A stretch of 64,000 bases of DNA. Source: CAZSDU01 sp963662525. Its GTDB lineage: Bacteria; Bacteroidota; Bacteroidia; Bacteroidales; FEN-979. The DNA lies in assembly GCA_963662525.1 (NCBI GenBank), contig OY759717.1, forward strand, positions 992,001 through 1,056,000. The letters are read 5' to 3'. The notes beneath the pieces were generated by a model that saw nothing but the letters and a program-made list of their open reading frames with translations, was not told the DNA's origin and did not search any database. Below, one piece after another: positions 8,740-17,828 of the stretch (its first letter is position 1; every line of letters begins with the position of its first letter). The position numbers and the translations under genes are program-made.

Positions 8740-11703
8740 TCACAATTTTAAAGAAATCATAAACTGGTCGGCCGGATGCATTTTATCCATATATGCCCGG
8801 GCATACCCGACAGAGAGGGTGGATTTAAGCAGGGAGAACAATACCAGCTCAATATCTACCTGAGCCCCTGTGGATAAAATATTACGGTTAACCTGATCGT
8901 TGGCGAAATTCGTGAATAAACCCTGGCCGAATAAAGAGAAACGGATATAAGTTGAGTAAAAACCAAGCAAACCCAGGTTACGGAAACGGATGGGCTGAAA
9001 ATTTACCTCCGTAGTAATTTTACCATAATTCAAGGCTGATGCCTGATCGATTTTCAGTCCGGGAAAACTCGACATCTCACGGTATTGCTGGGCTGAGCGA
9101 TAATCCAGATAATTATTCCCAAACCCGCCGAAATAAAAATAGCTGTTGGTTTTATCAGATTCGCCGAAAGATTGTCCCACCGATGTCCGGAACCAAAGAG
9201 ATGAATTCCGCAAGGGTAAAAGGAATCCAAAATCAAAATTGTTGATCAACTGGGGGTAGAAGGTGTTTTTGGCAAAGCTGGTATAGGCATATACATTCCA
9301 TTCATAACCCTGCTCAGGTTCAATGGCGCCAAGGGATTTCCGCAGATAATTCTTATGAAAATTGATGGTTGCCACATAAAGATTCCGGTAATCCGAGGCC
9401 ACATTCTGATAAAAAGGCAAGGTTTCAAGATCGCCGTAGGCAGTTAATTTGACATACATGTCTGTTTTAGCGGGCGAAAGCCGGTTAAACAGCTTATAGT
9501 ATTTAACAGATACGGAATAGCCGGCCCGGCTGAATTTTGTCGGTCCGAATAAATCATAAAAATCTGCATAGTTGTAATTGGCTGAAAAAGTCCAGTTCCA
9601 CAGATTGTATTCAGCTGAAAGATGCACTGTTTGTTTGAGCGGCAAAGCGGGTTGCGGAGAGAACGACATTTTCAGGACCAGGGAATTCAATCCCATGGGA
9701 TCCATGAAATTCAACCGGTAACCTGCTGACATATATACCTTATAACCCTGTATGATCGGATAGGCACTGGCTAGCTTCATTTCTTTGATCGGGATATATC
9801 TCTTTTCTTTCACCTTCAGCGAATCCAGGTTGATCCTTGAAGGAGGCTGAAGCATCCAGGCCTCAACCTCAGGATATTTCTGATAAATTTTTTGTCCCAG
9901 AAATTCGATGGCATTTACATCGGGCAGGGTATCGATTTTCATCATCCCGGGGATCATTCCATTTTGTGTATATTCGAGAACCAGCATGGAATCAGCGGAA
10001 ACCGGCAAGGGTCTGAAAAACCCGCTGGAGGCATTGGTTAGTATCTCAGGTCGCAAGGTTTCCAGGGATATCCTGAAAATATTGGAAACCCCGGTATAAT
10101 AAGAGGTGCCATAGAGGTACTTCCCATCAGGTGAAAAAACGAAATTGGCAGCCGGATTATCCTCGAATTCATATATTTCTTTGAATTCCTGTTTCCCTGC
10201 CAGCAGCTCTGAAATCCTGAACAATACGATTTTTTGCCGGCCCTGGATGTCGGAAAGAGTTCCTGAAAGCAATAATCCATCAGGGGAAACATCAAGATCC
10301 GAAAAATCTTTCCCAAATGGAAGGGTGTAAAGTTCCTGCCATTTTTTATAGGGAGGAAGAATACGGATCAGCGTTGAACGTCCACTCATATTCTGAACTC
10401 CGTATAAGGCGTGATCTTTCCGGTTAAACACCAGATTGCCGGCACGGTCATATTTGATCAGGTTGGTTGTTGTTCCTGATCTGACATCGATGGATTGTAA
10501 GCCACGCCAGTCGTTGTTATGGGTTGAGGCGAAGAGGGTTTTTGAGGAATCGTCAAAGGCCAGGCTGGTCACATAATAAAGGCTCGGGCTCGGGACCGCG
10601 GCAATTTTCTCCATTAAACCGGTTTTAATGTCGATGCTGGCAATGTGAGCCAGTTTCCCGGGATAATTCACCGCCATATAGATTTTCCCGGCATCTTTAT
10701 CATAATATGGCCGGGATGCGGACCCCAGGGGCTTATCAGTAATTTTCCGGTATTTGCTTTCAGGAATTAACCTGATCTTTTCAAGATTGTCCTGCTGAAA
10801 ATCATGTTCCCAGCTGATCCACTTATTCCACTCCTGTTGAATGGGAACTCCGTAGACATGCTTAAACTGATTGGCATAAAACCTCCGGCTGGTATCTGTC
10901 CTTGAATAAAATTCTTTCAGTTTCGGAATGCCATACTGATAAGCAAGATAACTTACAAAACGTGTTCCGTAGAGATAAGAATTGACCCCAACCTGGAAAT
11001 CGATGGTAGTTCCTTCTGTTTCCAGGCCTATAACCTTATAAAAATAACTTTTGTCGCGTACCATGGTCCGGAAAACCATCTCATCGTAGCCTCCCATAAC
11101 CCGTCCAATGCCGCCACTCATCCAGGTCTCCATGAATACGGCTATCCCTTCGTGGTACCAGCGTGGGGAATACCAGCGCGGGGTGGTAAAGTAACTATAT
11201 ATCAGCGATAATGGATCCCGGTTATCGGGCATTACCTTCCCTCCGAAAACTGTTTGAATGACTTTATCGGTTTTTGAAGCTTTATCGCACATCACCTGGT
11301 GCGTAAGTTCATGGCTCATCAGCCATTGCATGCGTTCGTTGGATGGTACAACTGAAAAAGTATAATCAAAAGGGGAAACACCGATATTCAGAAAATTCCA
11401 GGGGATGACCATGGTACCGCCATTTCCCACATCAGAGAAGTCGTTGAATAGAATATTGGTGGCATTGGTGGCCGTATAATCCCAGAAATCGTTATGAAAT
11501 GCCAGTGCATTCTCAAATGACCTTACGGTGTGAGGCACCAGATAGGAAGTGTTCTTATCCAGAAAGACCAGTCTGACATTCTGCGTTTCAAATTTCTGGA
11601 TTTGCACTTTCTTCTGTGCATTCAATGAACCCGGAACAATGGTGAAAAACAGGACTGTGAATACCAGGCGAGCAAACAAAAAAGCAAGGATTGGCTTATT
11701 CAT
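8740..11703 (-). CDS. Large surface protein: HExxH peptidase domain, beta-propeller and C-terminal barrel-like region
   Basis: The 987-residue protein has a signal peptide ending LNAQ. Near residue 131 is MSHELTHQV, a zinc protease HExxH motif, and 50 residues later WYHEGIAVF supplies the likely third ligand (Glu185); this spacing fits gluzincin peptidases of the MA clan. Residues about 330-620 contain repeated YxxxxDxxGxxL-like blades (for example FDDSSKTLFAST, LDVSPDGLLLSGT, FVFSPDGKYLYGTS), a PD40/TolB-type propeller. The last 300 residues are strand-rich and end in a basic/hydrophobic residue pattern suggesting an outer-membrane barrel. Substrate unknown. It is 2 bp downstream of the 420-aa gene. 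Confidence 0.75.
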   Translation of the reverse strand: MNKPILAFLFARLVFTVLFFTIVPGSLNAQKKVQIQKFETQNVRLVFLDKNTSYLVPHTVRSFENALAFHNDFWDYTATNATNILFNDFSDVGNGGTMVIPWNFLNIGVSPFDYTFSVVPSNERMQWLMSHELTHQVMCDKASKTDKVIQTVFGGKVMPDNRDPLSLIYSYFTTPRWYSPRWYHEGIAVFMETWMSGGIGRVMGGYDEMVFRTMVRDKSYFYKVIGLETEGTTIDFQVGVNSYLYGTRFVSYLAYQYGIPKLKEFYSRTDTSRRFYANQFKHVYGVPIQQEWNKWISWEHDFQQDNLEKIRLIPESKYRKITDKPLGSASRPYYDKDAGKIYMAVNYPGKLAHIASIDIKTGLMEKIAAVPSPSLYYVTSLAFDDSSKTLFASTHNNDWRGLQSIDVRSGTTTNLIKYDRAGNLVFNRKDHALYGVQNMSGRSTLIRILPPYKKWQELYTLPFGKDFSDLDVSPDGLLLSGTLSDIQGRQKIVLFRISELLAGKQEFKEIYEFEDNPAANFVFSPDGKYLYGTSYYTGVSNIFRISLETLRPEILTNASSGFFRPLPVSADSMLVLEYTQNGMIPGMMKIDTLPDVNAIEFLGQKIYQKYPEVEAWMLQPPSRINLDSLKVKEKRYIPIKEMKLASAYPIIQGYKVYMSAGYRLNFMDPMGLNSLVLKMSFSPQPALPLKQTVHLSAEYNLWNWTFSANYNYADFYDLFGPTKFSRAGYSVSVKYYKLFNRLSPAKTDMYVKLTAYGDLETLPFYQNVASDYRNLYVATINFHKNYLRKSLGAIEPEQGYEWNVYAYTSFAKNTFYPQLINNFDFGFLLPLRNSSLWFRTSVGQSFGESDKTNSYFYFGGFGNNYLDYRSAQQYREMSSFPGLKIDQASALNYGKITTEVNFQPIRFRNLGLLGFYSTYIRFSLFGQGLFTNFANDQVNRNILSTGAQVDIELVLFSLLKSTLSVGYARAYMDKMHPADQFMISLKL

Positions 11704-11704
11704 T

Positions 11705-12967
11705 TTATCTGTCGGTGGTACTTCCTAATCCCATATTGCCAAGTTGTTGTGTCATTCCAACGAAATTTGATCCAAATGAAAATGAACCGATACCTTGCTG
11801 TGCATTTATAAAATATCCCAATTGGGCAGCGCTCAGGGCAGAACCAATCATCTGCGACTGATAGGCGCTTTTCAAATCATAACTGGACGCTACCAGATTC
11901 AACCCCTGGGATGAATATAATGCCACAGCGCCCATATCTCTCGAACTAATCATTAGGACGCTTAATTGAGCAGCTGATAGTGACCCCTTAAGAGCGCCGA
12001 CATTAGACACAACAAAACTCAGGTTTGCTTTATCATATAATAATACGCCAAGCGCTTGTGATCCAATCTCATTTTTCTTCAGACTTGATGACCCAAGCTG
12101 TTGTGATTGTAAAATACTTCCAAGCTGCTGAGCAGAGCCTACCGTTAAATTGCTACTGACTGAATTCAGGGATTGCACGGCTTCCTGCATTAAATCAATA
12201 TTGAGGCTTTGATTACTCTTGATAACCGATCCTGACAGTTCCTGGGCACACATTTGCCCCAGCTGACCTTCCTGTGATGACAAGGCATAGGAAAGCAGAT
12301 TAGAACAAAGGGGTTTATCCTGAAGCATCCCTGACAATTGAATTCCTTTGACCAGAAGCTGATCGCGGATGGATTTCAGTTGTGCCAGCTCAGTTTTCCT
12401 GGCTTTTATCGCCTTGCTAGTGATCATAAAATTGTCCATGCTATGCAAAGCATCTTCAAGAATTGAATCCTTTTCATTCAGATTATTCACATAATTGCCG
12501 AATTCGCGCAGGTTTTTCTCCACATCGGCACTCTGGTCCGACTTATCTTTCAGGTAAAACCCGGTAAGCATGCTGATGGTAGTGCCCAATGTTTTGCTGT
12601 TATTTTTAATAAAATCAGAATAATCCTCGAGGACCAGGATATTGGCACAACCATTCTGTTGACTGCAGATACCATGCGTTTTGAAGGCAGTTACACAGGA
12701 GTCAATTTTATTACTCAGATCCATGGTAAATAATGAAAAATAGATCAAACCCTGGATCATGCTCTTTAACTGAGAGGTGTCACTTGTCACTTCACTCCTG
12801 AGTTGAATGTCCTTTTCCGTCATCTGGCTCTTATGATATTTATCGGCCTTACCGATGGTTCCGGAGGTCAATCCCTTGAATGCCGGAGGATAGATGATCG
12901 AGATGGCGAAAATGATGACGACGATGGCGAGTACGATGGCGATAAAAATTTTAGTTTGCTTTTTCAT
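11705..12967 (-). CDS. Membrane-anchored protein of unknown function, QLG/SQ-rich C-terminal half
   Basis: A single N-terminal membrane helix (IFIAIVLAIVVIIFAISII) is followed by about 200 residues of charged helix and then a 190-residue low-complexity half rich in Gln, Leu, Gly and Ser, with recurring pieces such as SAQQLGSILQSQQLGSSSL and LSAAQLGYFINAQQGIG. I recognise no family. It follows the putative anti-sigma gene by 18 bp, so it may be an output or partner of the sigma circuit. That link is positional only. Confidence 0.6.
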   Translation of the reverse strand: MKKQTKIFIAIVLAIVVIIFAISIIYPPAFKGLTSGTIGKADKYHKSQMTEKDIQLRSEVTSDTSQLKSMIQGLIYFSLFTMDLSNKIDSCVTAFKTHGICSQQNGCANILVLEDYSDFIKNNSKTLGTTISMLTGFYLKDKSDQSADVEKNLREFGNYVNNLNEKDSILEDALHSMDNFMITSKAIKARKTELAQLKSIRDQLLVKGIQLSGMLQDKPLCSNLLSYALSSQEGQLGQMCAQELSGSVIKSNQSLNIDLMQEAVQSLNSVSSNLTVGSAQQLGSILQSQQLGSSSLKKNEIGSQALGVLLYDKANLSFVVSNVGALKGSLSAAQLSVLMISSRDMGAVALYSSQGLNLVASSYDLKSAYQSQMIGSALSAAQLGYFINAQQGIGSFSFGSNFVGMTQQLGNMGLGSTTDR

Positions 12968-12985
12968 ATTATAACTGGTTATATA

Positions 12986-13687
12986 TTATTCCTTGTTAAC
13001 AGCAACGGAGTTCTGAAAAATAGGCATATCGTTCTGGAAAATTTTGAAATCGATATTGTTCTGCAGACTGTTTTTATTGTATAGCTGAATGATAAACTTA
13101 TTGTCTCCGACATTATTGATTTGTACAAAATTGGAAGCAGCCATGGAGGTAGATTGATCATTCACCAGAACATTCTGGACATTCAGCACTTCGAAATTGT
13201 TGAAATCAAATTGCAGGGTGGCTTTTACTGGATATAAAGACGATAGGTCAAGACGTATCTCCACGATTTTAGTGGAATACCTGACAGCGCAAATGGCTTT
13301 TGCCAGCGGACTGTCGTAAATCAGGTTATCGGCAACGGTCATATTATCATAGGAACGCGAATCATAAAGGGTTCCTTTCATTTCTTTGGTTTTATCCTCA
13401 TTGCCCGTGATTCCTGTTTTAAGGAAACTGAATACCAAAAACCCCACAAAGACACCGAGCACAAAGGCAAAGCCTAATTTCCAAGCAGTCCTCTGCCAGA
13501 TTCTTTGCCTGACAAGCAATTCCGGCTTTTTACTATCTGTCTGATATGCTTCCATATTGATCCTATTTAAAATTTGTTGTTTAAAATCCACCGCGGTCTG
13601 ACCTGATTTTTCCTTTTCAAACTGTTGTTCGATCAGTTGCCAGTCTCTTATGAATTCCGGGGTTTCAGTATTTATTTTATCCTTCAT
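12986..13687 (-). CDS. Putative anti-sigma factor, single membrane span
   Basis: From the ATG at 13687 (MKDKINTETPEF) this is a 233-residue protein. A charged N-terminal region of about 80 residues is followed by one hydrophobic helix (LGFAFVLGVFVGFLVFSFL) and a beta-rich C-terminal domain outside the membrane (RLDLSSLYPVKATLQFDFNN). This layout, with the gene overlapping the end of an ECF sigma gene by 11 bp, is typical of membrane anti-sigma factors. No zinc-binding HxxxCxxC motif is visible, so it is not a ZAS-type protein. The assignment rests on layout and neighbours. Confidence 0.65.
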   Translation of the reverse strand: MKDKINTETPEFIRDWQLIEQQFEKEKSGQTAVDFKQQILNRINMEAYQTDSKKPELLVRQRIWQRTAWKLGFAFVLGVFVGFLVFSFLKTGITGNEDKTKEMKGTLYDSRSYDNMTVADNLIYDSPLAKAICAVRYSTKIVEIRLDLSSLYPVKATLQFDFNNFEVLNVQNVLVNDQSTSMAASNFVQINNVGDNKFIIQLYNKNSLQNNIDFKIFQNDMPIFQNSVAVNKE

Positions 13688-14225
13688 TCTCAAAAAAATC
13701 TTTTTCAATTAGCATTTTCCTTAACTGTTCCCTGGCAGTGAAGAGCCTTGCTTTCACTTTTTTCTCAGAAATTTTAAGTATTTCTGACATTTCCTCATAT
13801 GACAATCCAAAAAAGTACTTCAAAAGGATAAGCAGGCGAAAATCTGCCCTGAGTTGCCGCAGAGATAGCCTCAGTTTCTTACTTTTCTCAGTACTGAGTA
13901 TCCCTGGATTTTCTTCATCCGATTTCATCTCTGCCACCTTCAACCCTTCAAACCTGCGCTTTGATTTCAGGTAATTGATGGTTTCATTGCAGGCAATCCG
14001 GTAAATCCAGCTGAAAAAACGGTATTGAAAATTAAAACTGCCCATTTTTTCAAAGGCTTTGATGAAAATATCCTGAGTCAGATCCCTGGCAGTATCTTCA
14101 TCATTTACCATCCTGAGCACCATGTTAAAGACCGTCTTCTGATACCTTTCAATCAGTATCTCAAAGGATGAAATATTACCATGAATTACTTCGTAAACTA
14201 GTTCATTATCATCCTTACCTATCAT
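13677..14225 (-). CDS. ECF-type RNA polymerase sigma factor
   Basis: The 182-residue protein has sigma region 2 (FEILIERYQKTVFNMVLRMV, then DLTQDIFIKAFEKM and FSWIYRIACNETINYLKSK) and region 4 (FGLSYEEMSEILKISEKKVKARLFTAREQLRKML) with its helix-turn-helix. It would redirect RNA polymerase to a small regulon when released from the membrane protein encoded just downstream. A PrsW-type protease gene lies 44 bp upstream on the same strand, which suggests the release mechanism. Confidence 0.92.
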   Translation of the reverse strand: MIGKDDNELVYEVIHGNISSFEILIERYQKTVFNMVLRMVNDEDTARDLTQDIFIKAFEKMGSFNFQYRFFSWIYRIACNETINYLKSKRRFEGLKVAEMKSDEENPGILSTEKSKKLRLSLRQLRADFRLLILLKYFFGLSYEEMSEILKISEKKVKARLFTAREQLRKMLIEKDFFENEG

Positions 14226-14269
14226 AATTACAAGGAAATTGAAAAAAGTTGTGGAAAGTTATGAAATTT

Positions 14270-15280
14270 TTATTTCCCCTCCAACAAAGATATTTTCCAA
14301 AGATCTTTGCGGCTCATCCGTAAAACAGGAGCAATTGCCAGAAAACCTGCTTTCCCGATATTTTTCCTGAGAGCCCGGAGTTCCATTAATTTGGCGGGTA
14401 TTTCCGGGTCAGGGGTTACGATCAGATCATTTTCTTTCAACATCATCACGCTCTTTGCTTTGATGGAAAGTTCGATATACAAACTGATAAAACAGTAAAT
14501 ATCGAAAACCACATCGGCTGGAAAATGCCTTTTTATAGAAACCAGAAAGGCACCGGATTTTGTCTGAGAAAATTTCCCCTGGCGGATCATCCGGAGAAGT
14601 TTGATTTCTGAATCGAATTCCATTTCCAGCCAGTCTTTGATGGCTTTTTCATTGCTTTGAAAGATCAGGCTGATGCTGATGGGAATGAGGATGACGATGA
14701 GCAGGGTCGAAACCAGGGGAGAAAGAAGAAACTGATTATAGATACCATGAATAAGGATAGCGATGAAAGTGCCTGAAAATATAGCTATAAGTTCATTCGA
14801 CTGACGGTTCAGGGCACTCATGGTCATGATGCCAAAGATTGCAGTAGTTCCGCCGTGCATCAGGGCAGTGCCAAAACCACGGGTAATCCATACCATCAGG
14901 TTGCTTTCTGATCCTGCAAAATGGAAAAGATAGAAGGCATTTTCGGCCAGGGAAAAAGCAGAACCGATGGCAAACCCATATATGGCCGCATCGATCATAA
15001 AACCGATTTTATTTTTCCTGATCAGTATCAGGAGCATCATCAATTTGATCGATTCTTCGACAACAGGTGCCACAAAACCAGAATAAGTTTCAAATGGAAT
15101 TCCGATGGTACTGATCAGGTAAGTATTGATAAAAAAACAAAAGCCAGCACTCATTAAACCCCATCCCAGGCATATCAATAACAGGACCTGGTTCACCAGT
15201 TTCAGGCTGTCGAGGTACAATAAGAGACCCAGAAAAAGAAATGCCGGAATCAGGCTGACGATAATTTTAATCAATGACAT
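14270..15280 (-). CDS. PrsW-family intramembrane metalloprotease
   Basis: A 336-residue multi-span membrane protein with the PrsW signatures: APVVEESIK (Glu75-Glu76) in a membrane helix, FAIGSAFSLAEN (Glu113), GTALMHGGTTAIFG (His142) and a final HGIYNQF. In Bacillus subtilis PrsW makes the first cut in an anti-sigma factor. Here the gene sits directly before an ECF sigma gene and a single-span anti-sigma candidate, so it probably acts on that protein. About 120 extra soluble residues follow the membrane core; their role is unknown. It overlaps the dipeptidase gene by 10 bp. Confidence 0.85.
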   Translation of the reverse strand: MSLIKIIVSLIPAFLFLGLLLYLDSLKLVNQVLLLICLGWGLMSAGFCFFINTYLISTIGIPFETYSGFVAPVVEESIKLMMLLILIRKNKIGFMIDAAIYGFAIGSAFSLAENAFYLFHFAGSESNLMVWITRGFGTALMHGGTTAIFGIMTMSALNRQSNELIAIFSGTFIAILIHGIYNQFLLSPLVSTLLIVILIPISISLIFQSNEKAIKDWLEMEFDSEIKLLRMIRQGKFSQTKSGAFLVSIKRHFPADVVFDIYCFISLYIELSIKAKSVMMLKENDLIVTPDPEIPAKLMELRALRKNIGKAGFLAIAPVLRMSRKDLWKISLLEGK

Positions 15281-16515
15281 CCACAGGCTTTTTGAAAAGT
15301 TGCAGCATATTTTTCATTGGCTTTCATCACCCTTAAAAGGTTTCCTCCCCAGATCATCCGTATCTGGTTTTTCGTATAACCCCGTTTTACTAGTTCCAGG
15401 GTGATATTGCCCATTTCACTTACATCAATACAACCGTCCACGCCTCCTCCCCCGTCAAAATCAGTTCCTATACCCACATGCCGGATCCCGGCTACTTTAA
15501 CCATATGATCAATATGATCGACCACATCTGAAACACAGGCAAGTTTCTGGGGGTATTTTTCATCCATCTCATTCCATTCCCTGTTGGCATTTTTTGATTC
15601 CTCAGGAGTAAGATCACTGAATCCATGATATTTTATCCTCAACGCTTTTCGGGCAGAGTCGCGACCCGGATTTGGATCTGGTGTTTTTACATAATCACTG
15701 AGAATGCACATCTGCACCACCCCGCCGTTTTTTGCCAGGGCCTTCAACATCGAATCATCCAGGTTACGGGGATTATTACATAGCGCCTTTGCACAGGAAT
15801 GGGAAGCGATGACCGGTAAGCTGGTAACGGCTAAAACATCATAAAAGGATTTATCGGAAGCATGGGAAACATCCACCATGATACCCAGCCTGTTCATTTC
15901 AGCCACGACTTCTTTTCCGAAATTGCTAAGGCCGTTAAATGCAACCGTGTCAGTGGAAGAATCGCAAATATCATTATTCCGGGTATGGCAAAGTGTGATA
16001 TACCGGGTACCCCTTAAAAAATAGGTACTGACAAGCGAAAGATCCTTCCCAAGGGTGTATCCGTTTTCAATACCGATAAAAATCGCCCTTTTCCCCTGCT
16101 TCTCAAGATTTATTCCGTCGTTTGAAGTGCATGCCAATCCTGCAATGTCAGAATACCGGTTTAAAACGGCATGAATACTGTCGAACTGCAACAAGGCCCT
16201 TAATCTGGCCTTTTCATACCCCTGATCATTCCGGGTTCCCTGGGAGACAAAAACCGCGAAGAATGCTGCATCCAGTCCTCCTTCCTTCATCCTGACAAAA
16301 TCGACTTTCGAATGTGTTTTCAAAGGATCATGACGTTGATTCATGTCAAAATCCTCCTGTAACATCTGGGAGGGAGTATCCGTGTGTGAATCAATGGTAA
16401 AAATTTGCCGATGGATCCTGGCGGCTTCCTTTTCAGCCTTGCCGGGCGGATCTCCTGCAAACAAGCTGCTTATGCAAAAAAAAATGGAACATACAATCCA
16501 GGAAAACTTTTTCAT
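15271..16515 (-). CDS. Membrane dipeptidase, peptidase family M19
   Basis: I chose the ATG at 16515 because it begins a signal peptide (MKKFSWIVCSIFFCISSLFAG). The mature protein shows the M19 zinc sites in order: FTIDSHTDTP (HxD), FIGIENGYTLG (bridging Glu), VDVSHASDKS and VIASHSCAKAL (His ligands), and IGTDFDGGGG near the end. Enzymes of this family hydrolyse dipeptides, including ones with a C-terminal D residue. It is exported and possibly periplasmic. It is 39 bp after pdxJ and overlaps the PrsW gene. Confidence 0.92.
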   Translation of the reverse strand: MKKFSWIVCSIFFCISSLFAGDPPGKAEKEAARIHRQIFTIDSHTDTPSQMLQEDFDMNQRHDPLKTHSKVDFVRMKEGGLDAAFFAVFVSQGTRNDQGYEKARLRALLQFDSIHAVLNRYSDIAGLACTSNDGINLEKQGKRAIFIGIENGYTLGKDLSLVSTYFLRGTRYITLCHTRNNDICDSSTDTVAFNGLSNFGKEVVAEMNRLGIMVDVSHASDKSFYDVLAVTSLPVIASHSCAKALCNNPRNLDDSMLKALAKNGGVVQMCILSDYVKTPDPNPGRDSARKALRIKYHGFSDLTPEESKNANREWNEMDEKYPQKLACVSDVVDHIDHMVKVAGIRHVGIGTDFDGGGGVDGCIDVSEMGNITLELVKRGYTKNQIRMIWGGNLLRVMKANEKYAATFQKACGCH

Positions 16516-16554
16516 ATTTTTTTCAATCGTAAATCGTAAATCTAAAACCGTCAA

Positions 16555-17268
16555 TTATTTCAATTGTCTCAGATACAATTGTATGGTATTCTCGATTCCC
16601 AGGTAAAGTGCATCGCAAATCAGGGCATGACCAATGGAAACCTCAAGTAAACCGGGAACACTGGTAAAAAAATAACGCAGGTTATCCAGATTCAAATCAT
16701 GGCCGGCATTAAGTCCCAGGCCTTCTTCCTTCGCTGCAATGGCAGCCAGACGGAAAGGTTCAACCGCTTTTTCACGATTCGAGAGAAACTGTCTGGCATA
16801 GGATTCCGTGTACAATTCTATTCTTTTGGTTCCGGTCTTTGAGGCATTCCTGATAAGACTGATATCGGGATCAATAAATACGGATGTCCGGATACCATGC
16901 TGTTGGAATTCCCGGATGATTTCCTTCAGGAAATGTTCCTGCTTCACAGTATCCCATCCTGCATTGGAGGTCAGGGCATCAGGGGGATCGGGGACCAGCG
17001 TCACCTGAGCCGGTTGAACTTTCAGGACAAGATCGATGAAAGATGGTGAAGGATAGCCTTCGATATTGAATTCGGTGGAAAGCAGCGGTTTTAATTCCAT
17101 TACATCACGGTAACGGATATGCCGCTCATCAGGTCGGGGGTGTACGGTAATTCCCTGGGCCCCAAACCGTTCACAATCCAGTGCCATGTTAATCAGATCC
17201 GGTCTATCTCCACCCCTGGCATTTCGAAGTGTGGCAATTTTATTAATATTTACACTTAGCTTAGTCAT
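16555..17268 (-). CDS. pdxJ: Pyridoxine 5'-phosphate synthase
   Basis: A protein of about 237 residues that begins MTKLSVNINKIATLRNARGG and contains the PdxJ signatures GITVHPRPDERHI, FNIEGYPSP, QVTLVPDPPDALTSNAGWD, RIELYTESYA, and LNAGHDLNLDNL. It condenses 1-deoxy-D-xylulose 5-phosphate with 3-amino-2-oxopropyl phosphate in vitamin B6 synthesis. I prefer the ATG at 17268 over the upstream one at 17283 because a promoter -7 box (TAGTTTTG, 17285-17292) would leave no leader for the longer form. Confidence 0.95.
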   Translation of the reverse strand: MTKLSVNINKIATLRNARGGDRPDLINMALDCERFGAQGITVHPRPDERHIRYRDVMELKPLLSTEFNIEGYPSPSFIDLVLKVQPAQVTLVPDPPDALTSNAGWDTVKQEHFLKEIIREFQQHGIRTSVFIDPDISLIRNASKTGTKRIELYTESYARQFLSNREKAVEPFRLAAIAAKEEGLGLNAGHDLNLDNLRYFFTSVPGLLEVSIGHALICDALYLGIENTIQLYLRQLK

Positions 17269-17284
17269 TCGGGCATGTTTCATG

Positions 17285-17292
17285 CAAAACTA
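17285..17292 (-). promoter_or_regulatory. -7 promoter box for pdxJ
   Basis: Minus strand TAGTTTTG fits TANNTTTG exactly. It lies in the short region between the divergent pdxJ and dtd genes and sets pdxJ transcription to begin roughly at 17,278-17,280. The -33 element is not distinct. Confidence 0.5.
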
Positions 17293-17375
17293 CGATAAAA
17301 GTCAATTAATCTTTGCTAATTTTAAAACGGGTTTTAATAAGAATGTTTATCTTTATTGTTCCTATCATTAACCTC

Positions 17376-17828
17376 ATGAGGGCATTAATACAAAGGGTAA
17401 ATCAGGCATCAGTTGAAATTACGCGGGAAACTATTGCTTCCATTGGTAAAGGGTTATTGATTTTTCTTGGAATTGAGGGAACGGATGAAGCAGAAGATGT
17501 TGCCTGGCTCTGCAGTAAAATTATCAGGCTGCGGATTTTCAATGATGACAAGGGCATTATGAATTTATCCGTGATGGAAATCAATGGGGATATACTTCTT
17601 GTAAGCCAGTTCACCTTATTTGCCAGCACCAAAAAGGGAAACCGGCCCTCTTATATCCGGGCAGCAAAACCGGAAATTGCCGTACCCCTGTATACTGCTT
17701 TTATCCGGCAGTTGGAAAGTGAAACCGGCCGTCCAATTCAAACCGGAACCTTTGGCGCCATGATGGATATTTCCCTTGTCAACGATGGGCCTGTCACGCT
17801 GTTGATAGATTCAAAAAACAGGGAATAA
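17376..17828 (+). CDS. dtd: D-aminoacyl-tRNA deacylase
   Basis: Starting at the ATG at 17376 gives the canonical N-terminus MRALIQRVNQASVE and a 150-residue protein, the normal Dtd length. Family motifs are GLLIFLGIEGTDE, LLVSQFTLFAST (the conserved SQFTL), and GAMMDISLVNDGPVT (the NxGPVT catalytic motif). It removes D-amino acids from mischarged tRNA in the cytoplasm. Its stop codon overlaps the start of the histidine kinase gene (TAATG). Confidence 0.96.
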   Translation: MRALIQRVNQASVEITRETIASIGKGLLIFLGIEGTDEAEDVAWLCSKIIRLRIFNDDKGIMNLSVMEINGDILLVSQFTLFASTKKGNRPSYIRAAKPEIAVPLYTAFIRQLESETGRPIQTGTFGAMMDISLVNDGPVTLLIDSKNRE

